Under the pieces are notes generated by a model. That model saw only the letters and a program-made list of their open reading frames with translations. It searched no databases and was not told the origin of the DNA. A stretch of DNA of 53,169 nucleotides from Pseudomonas sp. SLFW. Its GTDB lineage: Bacteria; Pseudomonadota; Gammaproteobacteria; Pseudomonadales; Pseudomonadaceae. Shown one piece after another: positions 16,855 through 26,113 of the stretch (position 1 is the first letter of the stretch; the number at the start of each line of letters is the position of its first letter). The stretch is from assembly GCF_009905615.1 (NCBI RefSeq), contig NZ_JAAAKW010000027.1, positions 1 through 53,169 on the forward strand, read 5' to 3'. Position numbers and translations under genes: made by a program.

Positions 16855-18207
16855 ATGACTGTTACACAACTCAAACCGACATTGGGAACCCTGCACCTGT
16901 GGGGATTGGCCGTGGGCCTGGTGATTTCCGGCGAGTATTTCGGCTGGAGCTACGGCTGGGGCACCGCAGGCACCCTGGGCTTTCTGGTCACCACGCTGAT
17001 GGTGGCGGTGATGTACACCTGTTTCATTTTCAGCTTCACCGAACTGACCACCGCAATCCCGAATGCGGGCGGCCCGTTCGCCTATAGCCTGCGGGCGTTT
17101 GGCGTAACCGGCGGGATGATCGCGGGCCTCGCGACCCTGATCGAATTCGTTTTCGCGCCCCCGGCCATCGCCATGGCCATCGGTGCCTACCTCAACGTGC
17201 AATACCCGTCGCTGGACCCGAGGGTTGCGGCCATTGGTGCGTACATCGTGTTCATGACCCTGAACATCCTCGGCGTCAGCATCGCCGCCACCTTCGAACT
17301 GGTGGTGACCGTGCTGGCCGTCGCCGAGTTGCTGGTGTTCATGGGCGTCGTCGCGCCGGGCTTCAGCTTCAGCAATTTCGTACTGGGGGGCTGGGCCGGT
17401 TCCGACACCTTCAGCCTGCCCGCGATCAGCGGCATCTTCGCGGCGATCCCGTTCGCGATCTGGTTCTTCCTCGCCATCGAAGGCGCCGCCATGGCGGCCG
17501 AAGAAGCCAAGGACCCGAAACGCACCATCCCTCGCGCTTATGTGGCGGGCATTCTGACGCTGGTGGTGCTGGCGATTGGCGTGATGATTTTCGCCGGTGG
17601 CGTGGGCGACTGGCGCACGCTGTCGAACATTAACGACCCGCTGCCCCAGGCGATGAAAGCCGTGGTCGGCAACAATTCCAACTGGATGCACATGTTGGTG
17701 TGGATCGGCCTGTTCGGTCTGGTGGCGAGCTTCCACGGCATCATTCTGGGCTACTCCCGTCAGTTCTTCGCCCTGGCCCGCGCAGGTTTCCTGCCCCCGA
17801 GCCTGGCCAAATTGTCACGTTTCCAGACGCCGCATCGTGCCATTCTGGCCGGCGGCGTGATCGGGATTCTGGCGATCCTCAGCGACGGCCTGGTCAATCT
17901 GCAAGGCATGACCCTGACCGCCGCGATGATCACCATGTCGGTGTTTGGCGCTATTGTGATGTACATCGTCAGCATGCTTAGCCTGTTCAAACTGCGTCGC
18001 AGCGAGCCGAACCTCGAACGCAGTTTCCGGGCGCCGGGCTACCCCATCGTGCCGGGCATCGCGCTGGTGCTGGCAGTGGTCTGTCTGATCGCGATGGTGT
18101 GGTTCAATCTGGTCATCTGCGGCATCTTCATCGGCTTGATGGCCGTGGGTGCGCTGTTCTGCAAAGTGGTGCGTGGCCGTGGTGCCGTTGTGGCGGTCGC
18201 GGGTTAA
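16855..18207 (+). CDS. eat: Ethanolamine permease
   Basis: A 450-aa amino-acid/polyamine/organocation-type permease (about 12 helices) starting MTVTQLKPTLGTLHLWGLAV. The ethanolamine permease signature region is clear: VISGEYFGWSYGWGTAGTLG, FSFTELTTAIPNAGGPFAYS, and FLAIEGAAMAAEEAKDPKRT. I chose the ATG at 16855 as it begins the conserved N-terminus. It precedes eutB by 30 bp and eutC, so the three form one operon for ethanolamine uptake and cleavage. The acetaldehyde dehydrogenase often found in this operon is absent from the window. Confidence 0.93.
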   Translation: MTVTQLKPTLGTLHLWGLAVGLVISGEYFGWSYGWGTAGTLGFLVTTLMVAVMYTCFIFSFTELTTAIPNAGGPFAYSLRAFGVTGGMIAGLATLIEFVFAPPAIAMAIGAYLNVQYPSLDPRVAAIGAYIVFMTLNILGVSIAATFELVVTVLAVAELLVFMGVVAPGFSFSNFVLGGWAGSDTFSLPAISGIFAAIPFAIWFFLAIEGAAMAAEEAKDPKRTIPRAYVAGILTLVVLAIGVMIFAGGVGDWRTLSNINDPLPQAMKAVVGNNSNWMHMLVWIGLFGLVASFHGIILGYSRQFFALARAGFLPPSLAKLSRFQTPHRAILAGGVIGILAILSDGLVNLQGMTLTAAMITMSVFGAIVMYIVSMLSLFKLRRSEPNLERSFRAPGYPIVPGIALVLAVVCLIAMVWFNLVICGIFIGLMAVGALFCKVVRGRGAVVAVAG

Positions 18208-18237
18208 GACGTTCGGTATCGAGAGAGGAAGCGGGCG

Positions 18238-19626
18238 ATGAGTTTTTCCCACAGCATCGGTGGCATGGTCTGGCGTTTCGACAGCCTGCGCGAGCTCATG
18301 GCCAAGGCCAGCCCCGCACGCTCTGGCGACTTTCTCGCCGAAGTCGCGGCCAGTAGCGATGCCGAGCGCGCGGCGGCCCAAATGGCCTTGGCCGACGTGC
18401 CGCTCAAGCGCTTCCTCAACGAGGCGTTGATCCCTTACGAACAGGACGAAGTGACGCGTTTGATTGTCGACACCCACGATCTGGCGGCCTTCTCGCCGGT
18501 CAGTCACCTGACCGTCGGCGGCTTTCGTGACTGGCTGTTGGGGGACGACGCCACGGAGGCCAGCCTGAAGGCGCTGGCGCCGGGGCTGACACCGGAAATG
18601 GTCGCGGCGGTGTCGAAGATCATGCGCGTGCAGGACCTCGTGCTGGTGTCGCAGAAGATCCGCGTCGTCACCCGTTTCCGCAACACCGTGGGCCTGCGCG
18701 GGCGGATGTCCACCCGCTTGCAGCCCAACCACCCGACGGACGACCCGGCCGGCATCGCCGCCAGCGTCCTCGACGGCCTGCTGTATGGCAACGGCGACGC
18801 CATGATCGGCATCAACCCGGCCACCGACAGCATCAGCGCCATCACCGAATTGCTGAAAATGCTCGACGGCGTGATCCGTCACTACGAGATTCCCACCCAG
18901 TCCTGCGTGCTGACCCACGTCACGTCCTCCGTGGCCGCCATCGAAAAAGGCGTGCCGCTGGACCTGGTGTTTCAGTCCATCGCGGGCACCGAAGCGGCCA
19001 ACAGCGGCTTCGGCATCAGCCTGGAAATCCTGCGCGAAGGCTACGAAGCGGGGCTAAGCCTGAAGCGCGGGACGCTGGGCAATAACCTGATGTATTTCGA
19101 GACCGGGCAAGGCAGCGCGCTGTCGGCCAACGCACACCATGGCGTCGATCAGCAGACCTGCGAAACCCGCGCCTACGCCGTGGCCCGGCATTTCAACCCG
19201 TTCCTGGTCAACACCGTGGTCGGCTTCATCGGCCCGGAATACCTGTACAACGGCAAGCAAATCATCCGCGCGGGGCTCGAAGATCACTTCTGCGGCAAGC
19301 TGCTGGGCGTGCCGATGGGCTGCGACATTTGCTACACCAACCACGCCGAAGCCGATCAGGACGACATGGACGTGCTGCTGACGCTGCTCGGGGTCGCCGG
19401 GATCAACTTCATCATGGGCATTCCCGGCTCCGACGACGTGATGCTCAATTACCAGACCACCTCGTTCCACGACGCGCTGTACGCACGCAAGACCATTGGC
19501 TTGCGCCCGGCGCCGGAGTTCGAGGCATGGCTGACGCGCATGGACATCCTGCGTCAGGACGACAACAGCGTGCGCTTGGGGCAGGGCGTGCCACCGCTGT
19601 TTCGCAAGGCGCTGGCGCAGTTGTAG
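18238..19626 (+). CDS. eutB: Ethanolamine ammonia-lyase large subunit
   Basis: The 462-aa heavy chain of adenosylcobalamin-dependent ethanolamine ammonia-lyase, which converts ethanolamine to acetaldehyde and ammonia with EutC. Family blocks are intact: GLRGRMSTRLQPNHPTDDPA, GNGDAMIGINPATDS, FQSIAGTEAANSGFGISLEI, MYFETGQGSALSANAHHGVD and NHAEADQDDMDVL. Length is close to the enteric protein (about 453 aa). The ribosome site GAGAGGAAG lies shortly before the ATG. No microcompartment shell genes are nearby, as usual in Pseudomonas, so the reaction is cytosolic. Confidence 0.97.
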   Translation: MSFSHSIGGMVWRFDSLRELMAKASPARSGDFLAEVAASSDAERAAAQMALADVPLKRFLNEALIPYEQDEVTRLIVDTHDLAAFSPVSHLTVGGFRDWLLGDDATEASLKALAPGLTPEMVAAVSKIMRVQDLVLVSQKIRVVTRFRNTVGLRGRMSTRLQPNHPTDDPAGIAASVLDGLLYGNGDAMIGINPATDSISAITELLKMLDGVIRHYEIPTQSCVLTHVTSSVAAIEKGVPLDLVFQSIAGTEAANSGFGISLEILREGYEAGLSLKRGTLGNNLMYFETGQGSALSANAHHGVDQQTCETRAYAVARHFNPFLVNTVVGFIGPEYLYNGKQIIRAGLEDHFCGKLLGVPMGCDICYTNHAEADQDDMDVLLTLLGVAGINFIMGIPGSDDVMLNYQTTSFHDALYARKTIGLRPAPEFEAWLTRMDILRQDDNSVRLGQGVPPLFRKALAQL

Positions 19627-19641
19627 TGAGGACGTTTGGCC

Positions 19642-20463
19642 ATGAGTGACGACCACAACAAGACCCCGGCCCAGGCCGACGCCTGGCAGCAGTTACGCTC
19701 GCTGACCTCGGCGCGGATTGCCTTGGGTCATGCTGGAACCAGCCTGCCGACGGCGGCGCAACTGGACTTCCAGTTCGCCCACGCCCAGGCCCGCGATGCC
19801 GTGCATTTGCCTTTCGATCACGCGGCGTTGAGCGAGCAATTGAAGGGCCGTCAACGGGAAACCCTGACCGTCCATAGCTCGGCGCCGGACCGGAACATCT
19901 ACCTGCAACGGCCGGACCTGGGGCGGCGCTTGTCGGCGGATTCGGTGGAGCAGTTGCGTGGGTATGCCGAGGCGCACCCGGAGGGGTTCGATCTGGCGGT
20001 GGTGGTGGCCGATGGGCTGTCGTCGCTGGCCGTGCAACGTCATAGCCCGGCCATGCTGGAACGTATTGATGAACTGGCGGCGGCTGAAGGCTGGAGTCTC
20101 GCGCCGGTAGTGCTGGTGGAGCAGGGCCGTGTCGCGGTGGCGGACGAGGTCGCCGAACTGCTCAAGGCGCGGATGGTGGTGATCCTCATCGGCGAACGTC
20201 CCGGCCTCAGTTCGCCCGACAGTCTGGGCCTGTATTTCACCTACGCGCCCCGGGTCGGTTTGAACGACGCCGCGCGCAACTGCATCTCCAATGTGCGGCT
20301 GGAAGGCATGAGCTACGCGATGGCCGCGCACAAGTTGCTGTACCTCATGCGCGAGGCCTGGCGCCGGAAATTGTCCGGGGTGAAGTTGAAAGACGACGCG
20401 CAAGTGCCGGTGTTGGAGGGCAGTGACGCCGGACGGCCTGGGAATTTTTTGATTGGTGGGTGA
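19642..20463 (+). CDS. eutC: Ethanolamine ammonia-lyase small subunit
   Basis: The 273-aa light chain that binds the cobalamin cofactor together with EutB. Typical blocks: LTSARIALGHAGTSLPTAAQ, LDFQFAHAQARDAVHLPFD, YLQRPDLGRRLS, VVVADGLSSLAVQRH, LIGERPGLSSPDSLGLYFTY and NCISNVRLEGMSY. I start at the ATG 19642, 15 bp after the eutB stop, with GAGG upstream; an in-frame TTG lies two codons earlier. It is the last gene of the ethanolamine operon; REP elements follow. Confidence 0.96.
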   Translation: MSDDHNKTPAQADAWQQLRSLTSARIALGHAGTSLPTAAQLDFQFAHAQARDAVHLPFDHAALSEQLKGRQRETLTVHSSAPDRNIYLQRPDLGRRLSADSVEQLRGYAEAHPEGFDLAVVVADGLSSLAVQRHSPAMLERIDELAAAEGWSLAPVVLVEQGRVAVADEVAELLKARMVVILIGERPGLSSPDSLGLYFTYAPRVGLNDAARNCISNVRLEGMSYAMAAHKLLYLMREAWRRKLSGVKLKDDAQVPVLEGSDAGRPGNFLIGG

Positions 20464-20489
20464 TGCATGATCTCTGCGCCAACATTAAC

Positions 20490-20748
20490 CTCGTAGGTGC
20501 GAATTCATCCGCGAGACGTCGGGACATCCGACACCTCTCTGTCGCCTGTACCCTTTTCTTCGTCGGAATGCCGCCCAGAATGAATTCGCTCCCACAGGGG
20601 GATCGGCGTTCGACGCTGGTTCCTCTACTGAAACGCAGTTCCTCTGTGAGAGCGAATTCATTCGCGAATAGGCCGGTCCAGTCGACACCTCTCTATCGCC
20701 TGTACCTTCTTCGTCGGAATGCCGCCCAGAACGAATTCGCTCCTACAG
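20490..20748. repeat. Two REP-pair elements (GAATTCATTCGCGAA type)
   Basis: Two related elements, 20490-20598 and 20644-20748. Each runs from a GCGAATTCAT(C/T)CGCGA arm, through a shared middle (CGACACCTCTCT or close, then CTTCGTCGGAATGCCGCCCA), to an inverted arm ending GAATTCGCTCC(C/T)ACAG. The middle with GGAATGCCGCCCA recurs at 28068-28158. They fill the 305-bp gap between the convergent eutC and dioxygenase genes; no gene is supported. Confidence 0.9.
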
Positions 20749-20768
20749 ATGGGTTGGAGCACTCACGA

Positions 20769-21923
20769 TCACCGCTGCAACACCCATATCCGCGATAACA
20801 ACTCATCCCGGTCCACATAGCACCCCTGAAAATGCCGCGCCCCGCTGGCCGGGTCGAACGCGTCGCGGGCGTGGAGGGTGCGGCGGTTGTCGAAGCACCA
20901 CAGCTGTCCTGCTTCCAGCCGCTGGCGAAACTGAAACCGGGCCTCGCGGGTCATCTCGATGAAGCGCCGGTAGGCCCGGTAATACGGCTGCATCAGCGCA
21001 GGCTCGATGTCGAACGGCCCGCGCAGAAAGTTCGCCATGCGCACCTCCGAAACCTCCCCCCGAGCGTCCAGCGCGATGACCGGCGCCAGACAGCGGTAAT
21101 CGCTGCGACGGTCCTTGTTACGAAACTCCACCGGCACCTCACACAGCAAGCGATACGCCTCCGGGTCTTCCATCCGCAAGGCCTCGGCCACCGAGAAACC
21201 ATCGACAAACCGGCTGTCGCCCCCTTGGGCGTTGTTCACCAGGCAATGCAGAAACTGCAAACCCGGCTGCAATTCTCGCGTCGGCAAATCCGTGTGCAGC
21301 GGCAGGTTGAAGGCGGTGTAGGCGTTGCTGTCCGCATTGGCTTTGGATTGCACGTTGAACAACACCCCAAAGTTGCTTTCGCGAATGAACGAAATCCGTC
21401 GCGCCAACGGGCTCAGTGAGTCAGGTTCGGTGGGCACGCCGCGCACCTGGGTCAGCCCGACATCCCGTACCGCCAGCAGCCAGTCGAGCAGGGCGTTGTC
21501 GTCTTCCATCACCGCCGCGTAGTCGAACACTGGCAGCTCAAGCCCAGCGACCCAGCGCTGCTTGCGCGGGCGTTTGGCTTCCCGTTCCTCGCGGGAGTCG
21601 GCGTCGTAGGCATGGGCACGCAGCCAGCCGGGGTCGAAGCGGCTTTCATGGCCGTCCTGCCACCGCACCTGCAGGGCGCCGAGCTTATCGATGTCGGCAG
21701 CGCGAACCTCAAGGTCGAGCGGCACGTCGGCGATCTCGAACACCTGTTCGCGGGTAACGCTGTACACGCACGCCTCGCAGGGACAGTTATCCCGCAGCCA
21801 CAGCAGGTGAAAGGGGCTGCGACGCTGGTCAGCCCACAGCACTTCAATCAGCTCGGGCGTGGCGGTGACGCTGAGCAGCGGGCTGATCAGCGGGTAGGTG
21901 CGGTAGTCGGCGATGGCGTTCAT
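20769..21923 (-). CDS. TauD/TfdA-family dioxygenase, gamma-butyrobetaine-dioxygenase-like
   Basis: A 384-aa Fe(II)/2-oxoglutarate dioxygenase with the two-domain layout of gamma-butyrobetaine hydroxylase. The N-terminal domain (about 1-110) has zinc-binding cysteines in LRDNCPCEACVYSVTREQ. The C-terminal TauD domain has the HxD metal motif in NLPLHTDLPTRE, the distal His in DNRRTLHARDAFD, and a 2-oxoglutarate Arg near GARHFQGCY. It would hydroxylate gamma-butyrobetaine to carnitine or a related quaternary amine. It lies 33 bp after an EamA-type transporter, so both are probably co-transcribed under the divergent LysR gene. The exact substrate is not proven by sequence. Confidence 0.85.
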   Translation of the reverse strand: MNAIADYRTYPLISPLLSVTATPELIEVLWADQRRSPFHLLWLRDNCPCEACVYSVTREQVFEIADVPLDLEVRAADIDKLGALQVRWQDGHESRFDPGWLRAHAYDADSREEREAKRPRKQRWVAGLELPVFDYAAVMEDDNALLDWLLAVRDVGLTQVRGVPTEPDSLSPLARRISFIRESNFGVLFNVQSKANADSNAYTAFNLPLHTDLPTRELQPGLQFLHCLVNNAQGGDSRFVDGFSVAEALRMEDPEAYRLLCEVPVEFRNKDRRSDYRCLAPVIALDARGEVSEVRMANFLRGPFDIEPALMQPYYRAYRRFIEMTREARFQFRQRLEAGQLWCFDNRRTLHARDAFDPASGARHFQGCYVDRDELLSRIWVLQR

Positions 21924-21956
21924 GGACGAGGCTCCTTGGGCATGATGGGGCGAGGT

Positions 21957-22928
21957 TCAGGGCGTAGCGGGTTGTTCCGAGGCGAGGCGGGTGGGCGCGA
22001 GGATGACCCGGACGGCGTACACAGTGCCGATCAGAATCAGCACCAGACCGAGGGTTTCGGCCATGCTCGGCAAGCGACCGTGGAACGCCAGGCCCAGCAG
22101 GCTGGCGAACAGCGATTCCAGTGCGATCAATTGCCCGGAGAGCACCATCGGCAGGCGTCGCGAGGCGACGTTCCAGGCCCCGGCGCCGATCACCGACGAC
22201 AGCAGCGCGATCAACGCGGCCCAGCCGTACAGGTGCAGGGCGTCGGGGGTGGTAACGCCCAACGACGGAAGGCGCAACAGATTTGCACCCCACGCCAGCG
22301 GGGTCAGCGCGACGGCGGCAAGCCCTGCGCCAATGGTCATCAGGCAGGTCCACGCTGCCGTCGCCTGAGTGTGCAGATGCACCATCGCCGCTTGATTCAC
22401 CGCGCTGAACGACAGCCACAACAGCACTGCACCGAAGGAAAAGGCCAGGCCGAGCCCCAACTGCGTCGGGCCGCTGGCGGATTCGTTCAACAGGTTCAGA
22501 TTGATCGCTACCAACCCGAGGCACAGCACCGTCACCGGCACGGCCAACTGGCCCCAGCGCAGCGAACGCTGTGTCGCATTGCCAAGCAAGGCCTGCAACA
22601 CCGGCACGGCACCGATGAACGCGGCGATCAGCAACGGCCCGCCGTAGATCACTCCACCCGCGATGCAACTGCTGTAGCCCAAATACCCCACCACACCGAG
22701 GCCCATGCCGGTCAGCCACTGCCGAGGGCGCAGGGCCCGCAGCTGGGCGCGGTAGAACGGCAGCACACAAACGCCGATCAGCCCGGCCATCATGAAACGC
22801 ACGAGCATGAAGTCCTGAATGCTGTAGCCCTGCAACACGTACGGCGAGATGAAATTGCTCGCCCAGCACAGCGTCGCCAGCACGGCGAAGGCGACGCCTT
22901 GGAGGAGGGTGGAGCGCAACGGATTCAT
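21957..22928 (-). CDS. EamA-family (DMT superfamily) transporter
   Basis: A 323-aa inner-membrane protein with about ten helices in two EamA repeats, starting MNPLRSTLLQGVAFAVLATL, with CWASNFISPYVLQG in the first helix. These drug/metabolite transporters usually export small molecules, sometimes import them. I chose the ATG at 22926-22928; the in-frame upstream reading runs through a REP element. It is the first gene of an operon with the gamma-butyrobetaine-dioxygenase-like gene. Substrate unknown. Confidence 0.88.
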   Translation of the reverse strand: MNPLRSTLLQGVAFAVLATLCWASNFISPYVLQGYSIQDFMLVRFMMAGLIGVCVLPFYRAQLRALRPRQWLTGMGLGVVGYLGYSSCIAGGVIYGGPLLIAAFIGAVPVLQALLGNATQRSLRWGQLAVPVTVLCLGLVAINLNLLNESASGPTQLGLGLAFSFGAVLLWLSFSAVNQAAMVHLHTQATAAWTCLMTIGAGLAAVALTPLAWGANLLRLPSLGVTTPDALHLYGWAALIALLSSVIGAGAWNVASRRLPMVLSGQLIALESLFASLLGLAFHGRLPSMAETLGLVLILIGTVYAVRVILAPTRLASEQPATP

Positions 22929-22953
22929 GGTAGTAGTTCCCAGTCTGGGTGAA

Positions 22954-23106
22954 CTGTAGGAGCGTGGCTTGTCCCGCGATCGGCGGGGAACCCGTCGCAA
23001 AACCGGCGCATCCATTGTTCCAGATACGCCGCATGAGCCAGTTTTACGACGACTGCGGTCGGACGTGATCCCGGCGCGATCGCGGGACAAGCCACGCTCC
23101 TACAGG
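22954..23106. repeat. REP pair (GGAGCGTGGCTTGTCCCGCG type) in a divergent promoter
   Basis: CTGTAGGAGCGTGGCTTGTC at 22954-22973 followed by CCGCGATCG is repeated inverted up to 23106 (CGATCGCGGGACAAGCCACG, then CTCCTACAG). The arms are about 29 bp and nearly perfect, with about 95 bp between. It is a third REP family. It fills most of the gap between the divergent EamA and LysR genes and ends only 26 bp before the EamA start codon. Confidence 0.9.
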
Positions 23107-23189
23107 GGCGGGTGCGAATGCGGCCATCTTGCCGATCCACCCCGCTGTGCTACAAATGATGTCTTCGTCGCGATGTATTACCTGAAATT

Positions 23190-24092
23190 ATGAATAAGCT
23201 CGGCAAATCCCTCCCGCCGCTGGCCAGTCTGTTGCCCTTCGAGGCGGCCGCTCGGCTGTTGAGTTTTTCCCGTGCTGCCGAGGAGCTTAACCTCACGCAG
23301 GCGGCGGTCAGTCGGCAGATTCGGGCGTTGGAAGATGACCTCGGCATCGCCCTGTTTCAGCGCCGCAACCGGGCCGTGTTTCTGACCGATGCGGGACGCG
23401 AGCTCAACCTCACGTTGGGTAATGCATTGCGCGACGTCGCCAGCACCTCGGACCGACTGCGCGGGGTGGCGGGGAAGAATGAAGTGGTGTTGCTGTGTCA
23501 GCCCTGCGAGGCGTTTCACTGGCTGATGCCGAGGCTGTCGAATTTCCATCAGCAGTACCCGGAAATCGAACTGAAGATGGTCACCTGGGCCAATCCACTG
23601 ACCGACTTTCAGGGCTACTTCGACGTGGCGATGCAGAGCAGCAACCGCGACCACGGCCTGCACCCGTTGCTGTTCACGGCCGCTGATGAAGTCTTTCCCG
23701 TGTGCAGCCCCGCCTATGCGAACGGGCGAACGCTGCCCATCGCCCTCGACGATCTGCACGGCCACACGCTGCTGCACCACGATGCGCAGCCGGTCTATCA
23801 ACTGGAATGGGACACCTGGCTGGCGACGTTCGGCGTTGACGTGCCGCGACAGGCGAGGGGGCTGGCGTTCGACAGCTACTCGCTGATGCTGCATGCGGCG
23901 GTCGAAGGGCATGGCCTGGCGATGGGTTGGCGACGCACGTCACAGCGCATGCTCGACAGCGGCGCCCTGATCGCGCCGTTCACCCAGAGCGTGCACCTGG
24001 ACAACGCGCTGTCGGTCTACCACCGTCACGGTCAGGCGCGCCGTGAGGAGGCGAGCCTGTTGGTGGCGTGGCTGAAGGCCGAATTGGGGTAG
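23190..24092 (+). CDS. LysR-family regulator (GcvA-like)
   Basis: A 300-aa LysR-type regulator of the GcvA-like group, starting MNKLGKSLPPLASLLPFEAA. The helix-turn-helix is in LLSFSRAAEELNLTQAAVSR, followed by QIRALEDDLGIALFQRRNRA; the sensor domain fills the rest. Divergent from the EamA transporter and dioxygenase operon, it is its probable regulator. The gene ends only six bases before the convergent end of argC. Confidence 0.92.
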   Translation: MNKLGKSLPPLASLLPFEAAARLLSFSRAAEELNLTQAAVSRQIRALEDDLGIALFQRRNRAVFLTDAGRELNLTLGNALRDVASTSDRLRGVAGKNEVVLLCQPCEAFHWLMPRLSNFHQQYPEIELKMVTWANPLTDFQGYFDVAMQSSNRDHGLHPLLFTAADEVFPVCSPAYANGRTLPIALDDLHGHTLLHHDAQPVYQLEWDTWLATFGVDVPRQARGLAFDSYSLMLHAAVEGHGLAMGWRRTSQRMLDSGALIAPFTQSVHLDNALSVYHRHGQARREEASLLVAWLKAELG

Positions 24093-24098
24093 GGAACG

Positions 24099-25022
24099 TC
24101 AGGCCCCGGTGAGCATCAGGTCGAGGTTCTGCACCGCCGCCCCGGCCGCCCCTTTGCCCAAATTGTCGAAGACCGCCGCCAGCATCACGTGCCCGGCGTT
24201 TTCGAAGACCATCAGGCGCAATGAGTCGGTGTCGTTCAGCACACGAGGGTCCAGCCCCGACAGCGCTTTCGCCTCGTCCATGCCTATCACCTCGACAAAC
24301 CCGCTGCCTGCGTAATGCTGCGCGAGGCACGCGTGAAGCGCCGCGCCATCCACGCCCGGCGGCAACAAACGCACTTGCAGGGCGATGGTCAGCACGATGC
24401 CCTGGCGAAACGAGCCATAGGCTGGAATGAACACGGGCCGCTCGGACAATCCGCTGTACTGCTGAATCTCCGGCACGTGTTTGTGCGCCAGGCCCAGTCC
24501 GTAAATCTGGAAGGGCGTGGCTTGGACCGCGTCGGGCCCTTCGAACTCATCGACCCCGGCGCGGCCTTTGCCAGAATACCCCGACACCGCGTTGATGGTG
24601 ATCGGGTAGTCGCGTGGCACCAGACCCGCGTCCAGCAGCGGCCGTAACAGGCCTACCGCGCCGGTGGGGTAGCAACCCGGATTGCTCACCCGCTTGGCCG
24701 TGGCGATGGCGGCCTGTTGCTCCGCGCTGATCTGTGCAAAGCCATACACCCACTCCGGGTCGGTGCGGTGCGCGGAGCTGGCGTCGATCACCCGGACGTT
24801 GGGGTTCTCGATGCTGGCAGCGGCAGCGCGGGCGGCGTCGTCCGGCAGGCACAGAATGGCGATGTCACAGGCGTTGATCGCGGCCAGGCGGCTTTGCGGA
24901 TGCTTGCGCTGCTCGGCAGGCAAAGTGACCAGAGTCAGATCGGCGCGCCCCTGTAGCCGCTGATGAATCTGCAAGCCGGTGGTGCCTTGGTCGCCGTCGA
25001 TGAAAACCACAGGAAGGGTCAT
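24099..25022 (-). CDS. argC: N-acetyl-gamma-glutamyl-phosphate reductase, type 2
   Basis: NADPH-dependent enzyme of arginine synthesis that reduces N-acetylglutamyl phosphate to the semialdehyde. This is the shorter type-2 form (about 307 aa; type 1 is about 345). Visible: the nucleotide-binding start MTLPVVFIDGDQGTTGLQIH, the catalytic Cys in RVSNPGCYPTGAVGLLRP, AVSGYSGKGRAG, and GLAHKHVPEIQQYSGL. I favour the ATG at 25020-25022; an in-frame ATG at 25056-25058 would add 12 residues, and ribosome sites are weak at both. It stands alone with a divergent LysR gene, unusual for a housekeeping arginine gene, so it may be a regulated second copy. Confidence 0.9.
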   Translation of the reverse strand: MTLPVVFIDGDQGTTGLQIHQRLQGRADLTLVTLPAEQRKHPQSRLAAINACDIAILCLPDDAARAAAASIENPNVRVIDASSAHRTDPEWVYGFAQISAEQQAAIATAKRVSNPGCYPTGAVGLLRPLLDAGLVPRDYPITINAVSGYSGKGRAGVDEFEGPDAVQATPFQIYGLGLAHKHVPEIQQYSGLSERPVFIPAYGSFRQGIVLTIALQVRLLPPGVDGAALHACLAQHYAGSGFVEVIGMDEAKALSGLDPRVLNDTDSLRLMVFENAGHVMLAAVFDNLGKGAAGAAVQNLDLMLTGA

Positions 25023-25096
25023 GTCGATGTCTCGTTGAATGCTGTCGATGGCAATCATCTTCGGGCAGGGCGTAGGATAGGAAAAGTTGAATTTTA

Positions 25097-25111
25097 TGAC
25101 GCTGATCGTCA
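25097..25111. promoter_or_regulatory. Inverted repeat in the argC/LysR divergent gap
   Basis: TGACG-CTGAT-CGTCA is a perfect inverted repeat in the 113-bp gap between the divergent argC and LysR genes, 25 bp before the LysR start. Its size suits a regulator site, either autoregulation by the LysR protein or another factor. Confidence 0.45.
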
Positions 25112-25135
25112 GCTTTTCTGAAGGAAAAATGCGCC

Positions 25136-26020
25136 ATGCGCGAAATCAGTCTCGACCGTTTGCGCACGCTAGTGGCGATTGCCGATCACGGCTCGTTTGC
25201 CGAAGCGGCGCGGGTGTTGAACCTGGCCCCGCCGACGGTCAGCCTGCACATCGCCGATCTGGAAGCGCGGGTGGGCGGCGCATTGCTGTCGCGCACCCGA
25301 GGCAAGGTGCAGCCGTCGGCCATCGGTGAAACCCTGATCGAGCGCTCCCGGCGTCTGCTGGCCGATGCCGAACAGGCGCTTGAAGACGTGGAACGTCAGG
25401 TATTGGGGCTGGCGGGCCGCGTACGACTGGGGGCGTCCACCGGGGTGATCGCGCAGTTGATCCCTCAGGCGCTGGAAACACTCGGCCAGCGCCATGGCGG
25501 TATCGATGTGCAAGTCGCCGTGCTGACGTCGCAGCAGACCCTGCAAAAACTCGTCGATGGCAGCCTCGACATCGGCGTGATCGCCTTACCGCAACCGCCC
25601 GTCAAAGGCCTGCGCATCACGCCGTGGCGGCGGGACCCGGTGATGGCGTTTTTGCCCGCGCGATGGGACAGTCCCGAGGTGATCACGCCGTCGTGGCTGG
25701 CCGGGCAGGCGCTGATTCTCAACGACCCCTCGACCCGGCTTTCGCGTCAGGTGGGGGAGTGGTTCGCCAATGAAGGACCGCAGCCGACGCCGCGCATCCA
25801 GCTCAATTACAACGACGCGATCAAGAGCCTGGTGGCGGCAGGTTACGGCGCGACGTTGCTGCCCCACGAAGCGTCCACGCCGTTGCCGGACAGTCGCGTT
25901 GTCATGCGCCCGTTGCAACCGCCGTTGTCGCGGGAATTAGGGATCGCGCACCGGGCCGGGGAGGTCGAGCGTTCGACCGGGCATGTGCTGGAGGTGTTGT
26001 GGGGGTTGCAGGCGTGGTAG
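25136..26020 (+). CDS. LysR-family transcriptional regulator
   Basis: A 294-aa LysR-type regulator starting MREISLDRLRTLVAIADHGS. The helix-turn-helix is in FAEAARVLNLAPPTVSLHIA; the sensor domain follows, with LGASTGVIAQLIPQALETLG. ATG with GAAGGA about nine bases upstream. It is divergent from the type-2 argC, which it may control. Effector unknown. Confidence 0.92.
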   Translation: MREISLDRLRTLVAIADHGSFAEAARVLNLAPPTVSLHIADLEARVGGALLSRTRGKVQPSAIGETLIERSRRLLADAEQALEDVERQVLGLAGRVRLGASTGVIAQLIPQALETLGQRHGGIDVQVAVLTSQQTLQKLVDGSLDIGVIALPQPPVKGLRITPWRRDPVMAFLPARWDSPEVITPSWLAGQALILNDPSTRLSRQVGEWFANEGPQPTPRIQLNYNDAIKSLVAAGYGATLLPHEASTPLPDSRVVMRPLQPPLSRELGIAHRAGEVERSTGHVLEVLWGLQAW

Positions 26021-26113
26021 CGGTGCTGCGGGAGGGTGTGTCGGCGACGATGCCTGAACAGGTCATCGCCACCGCCTGGTGCTGTTACGCATAGAGACGC
26101 GCGTCAGCGGGTG

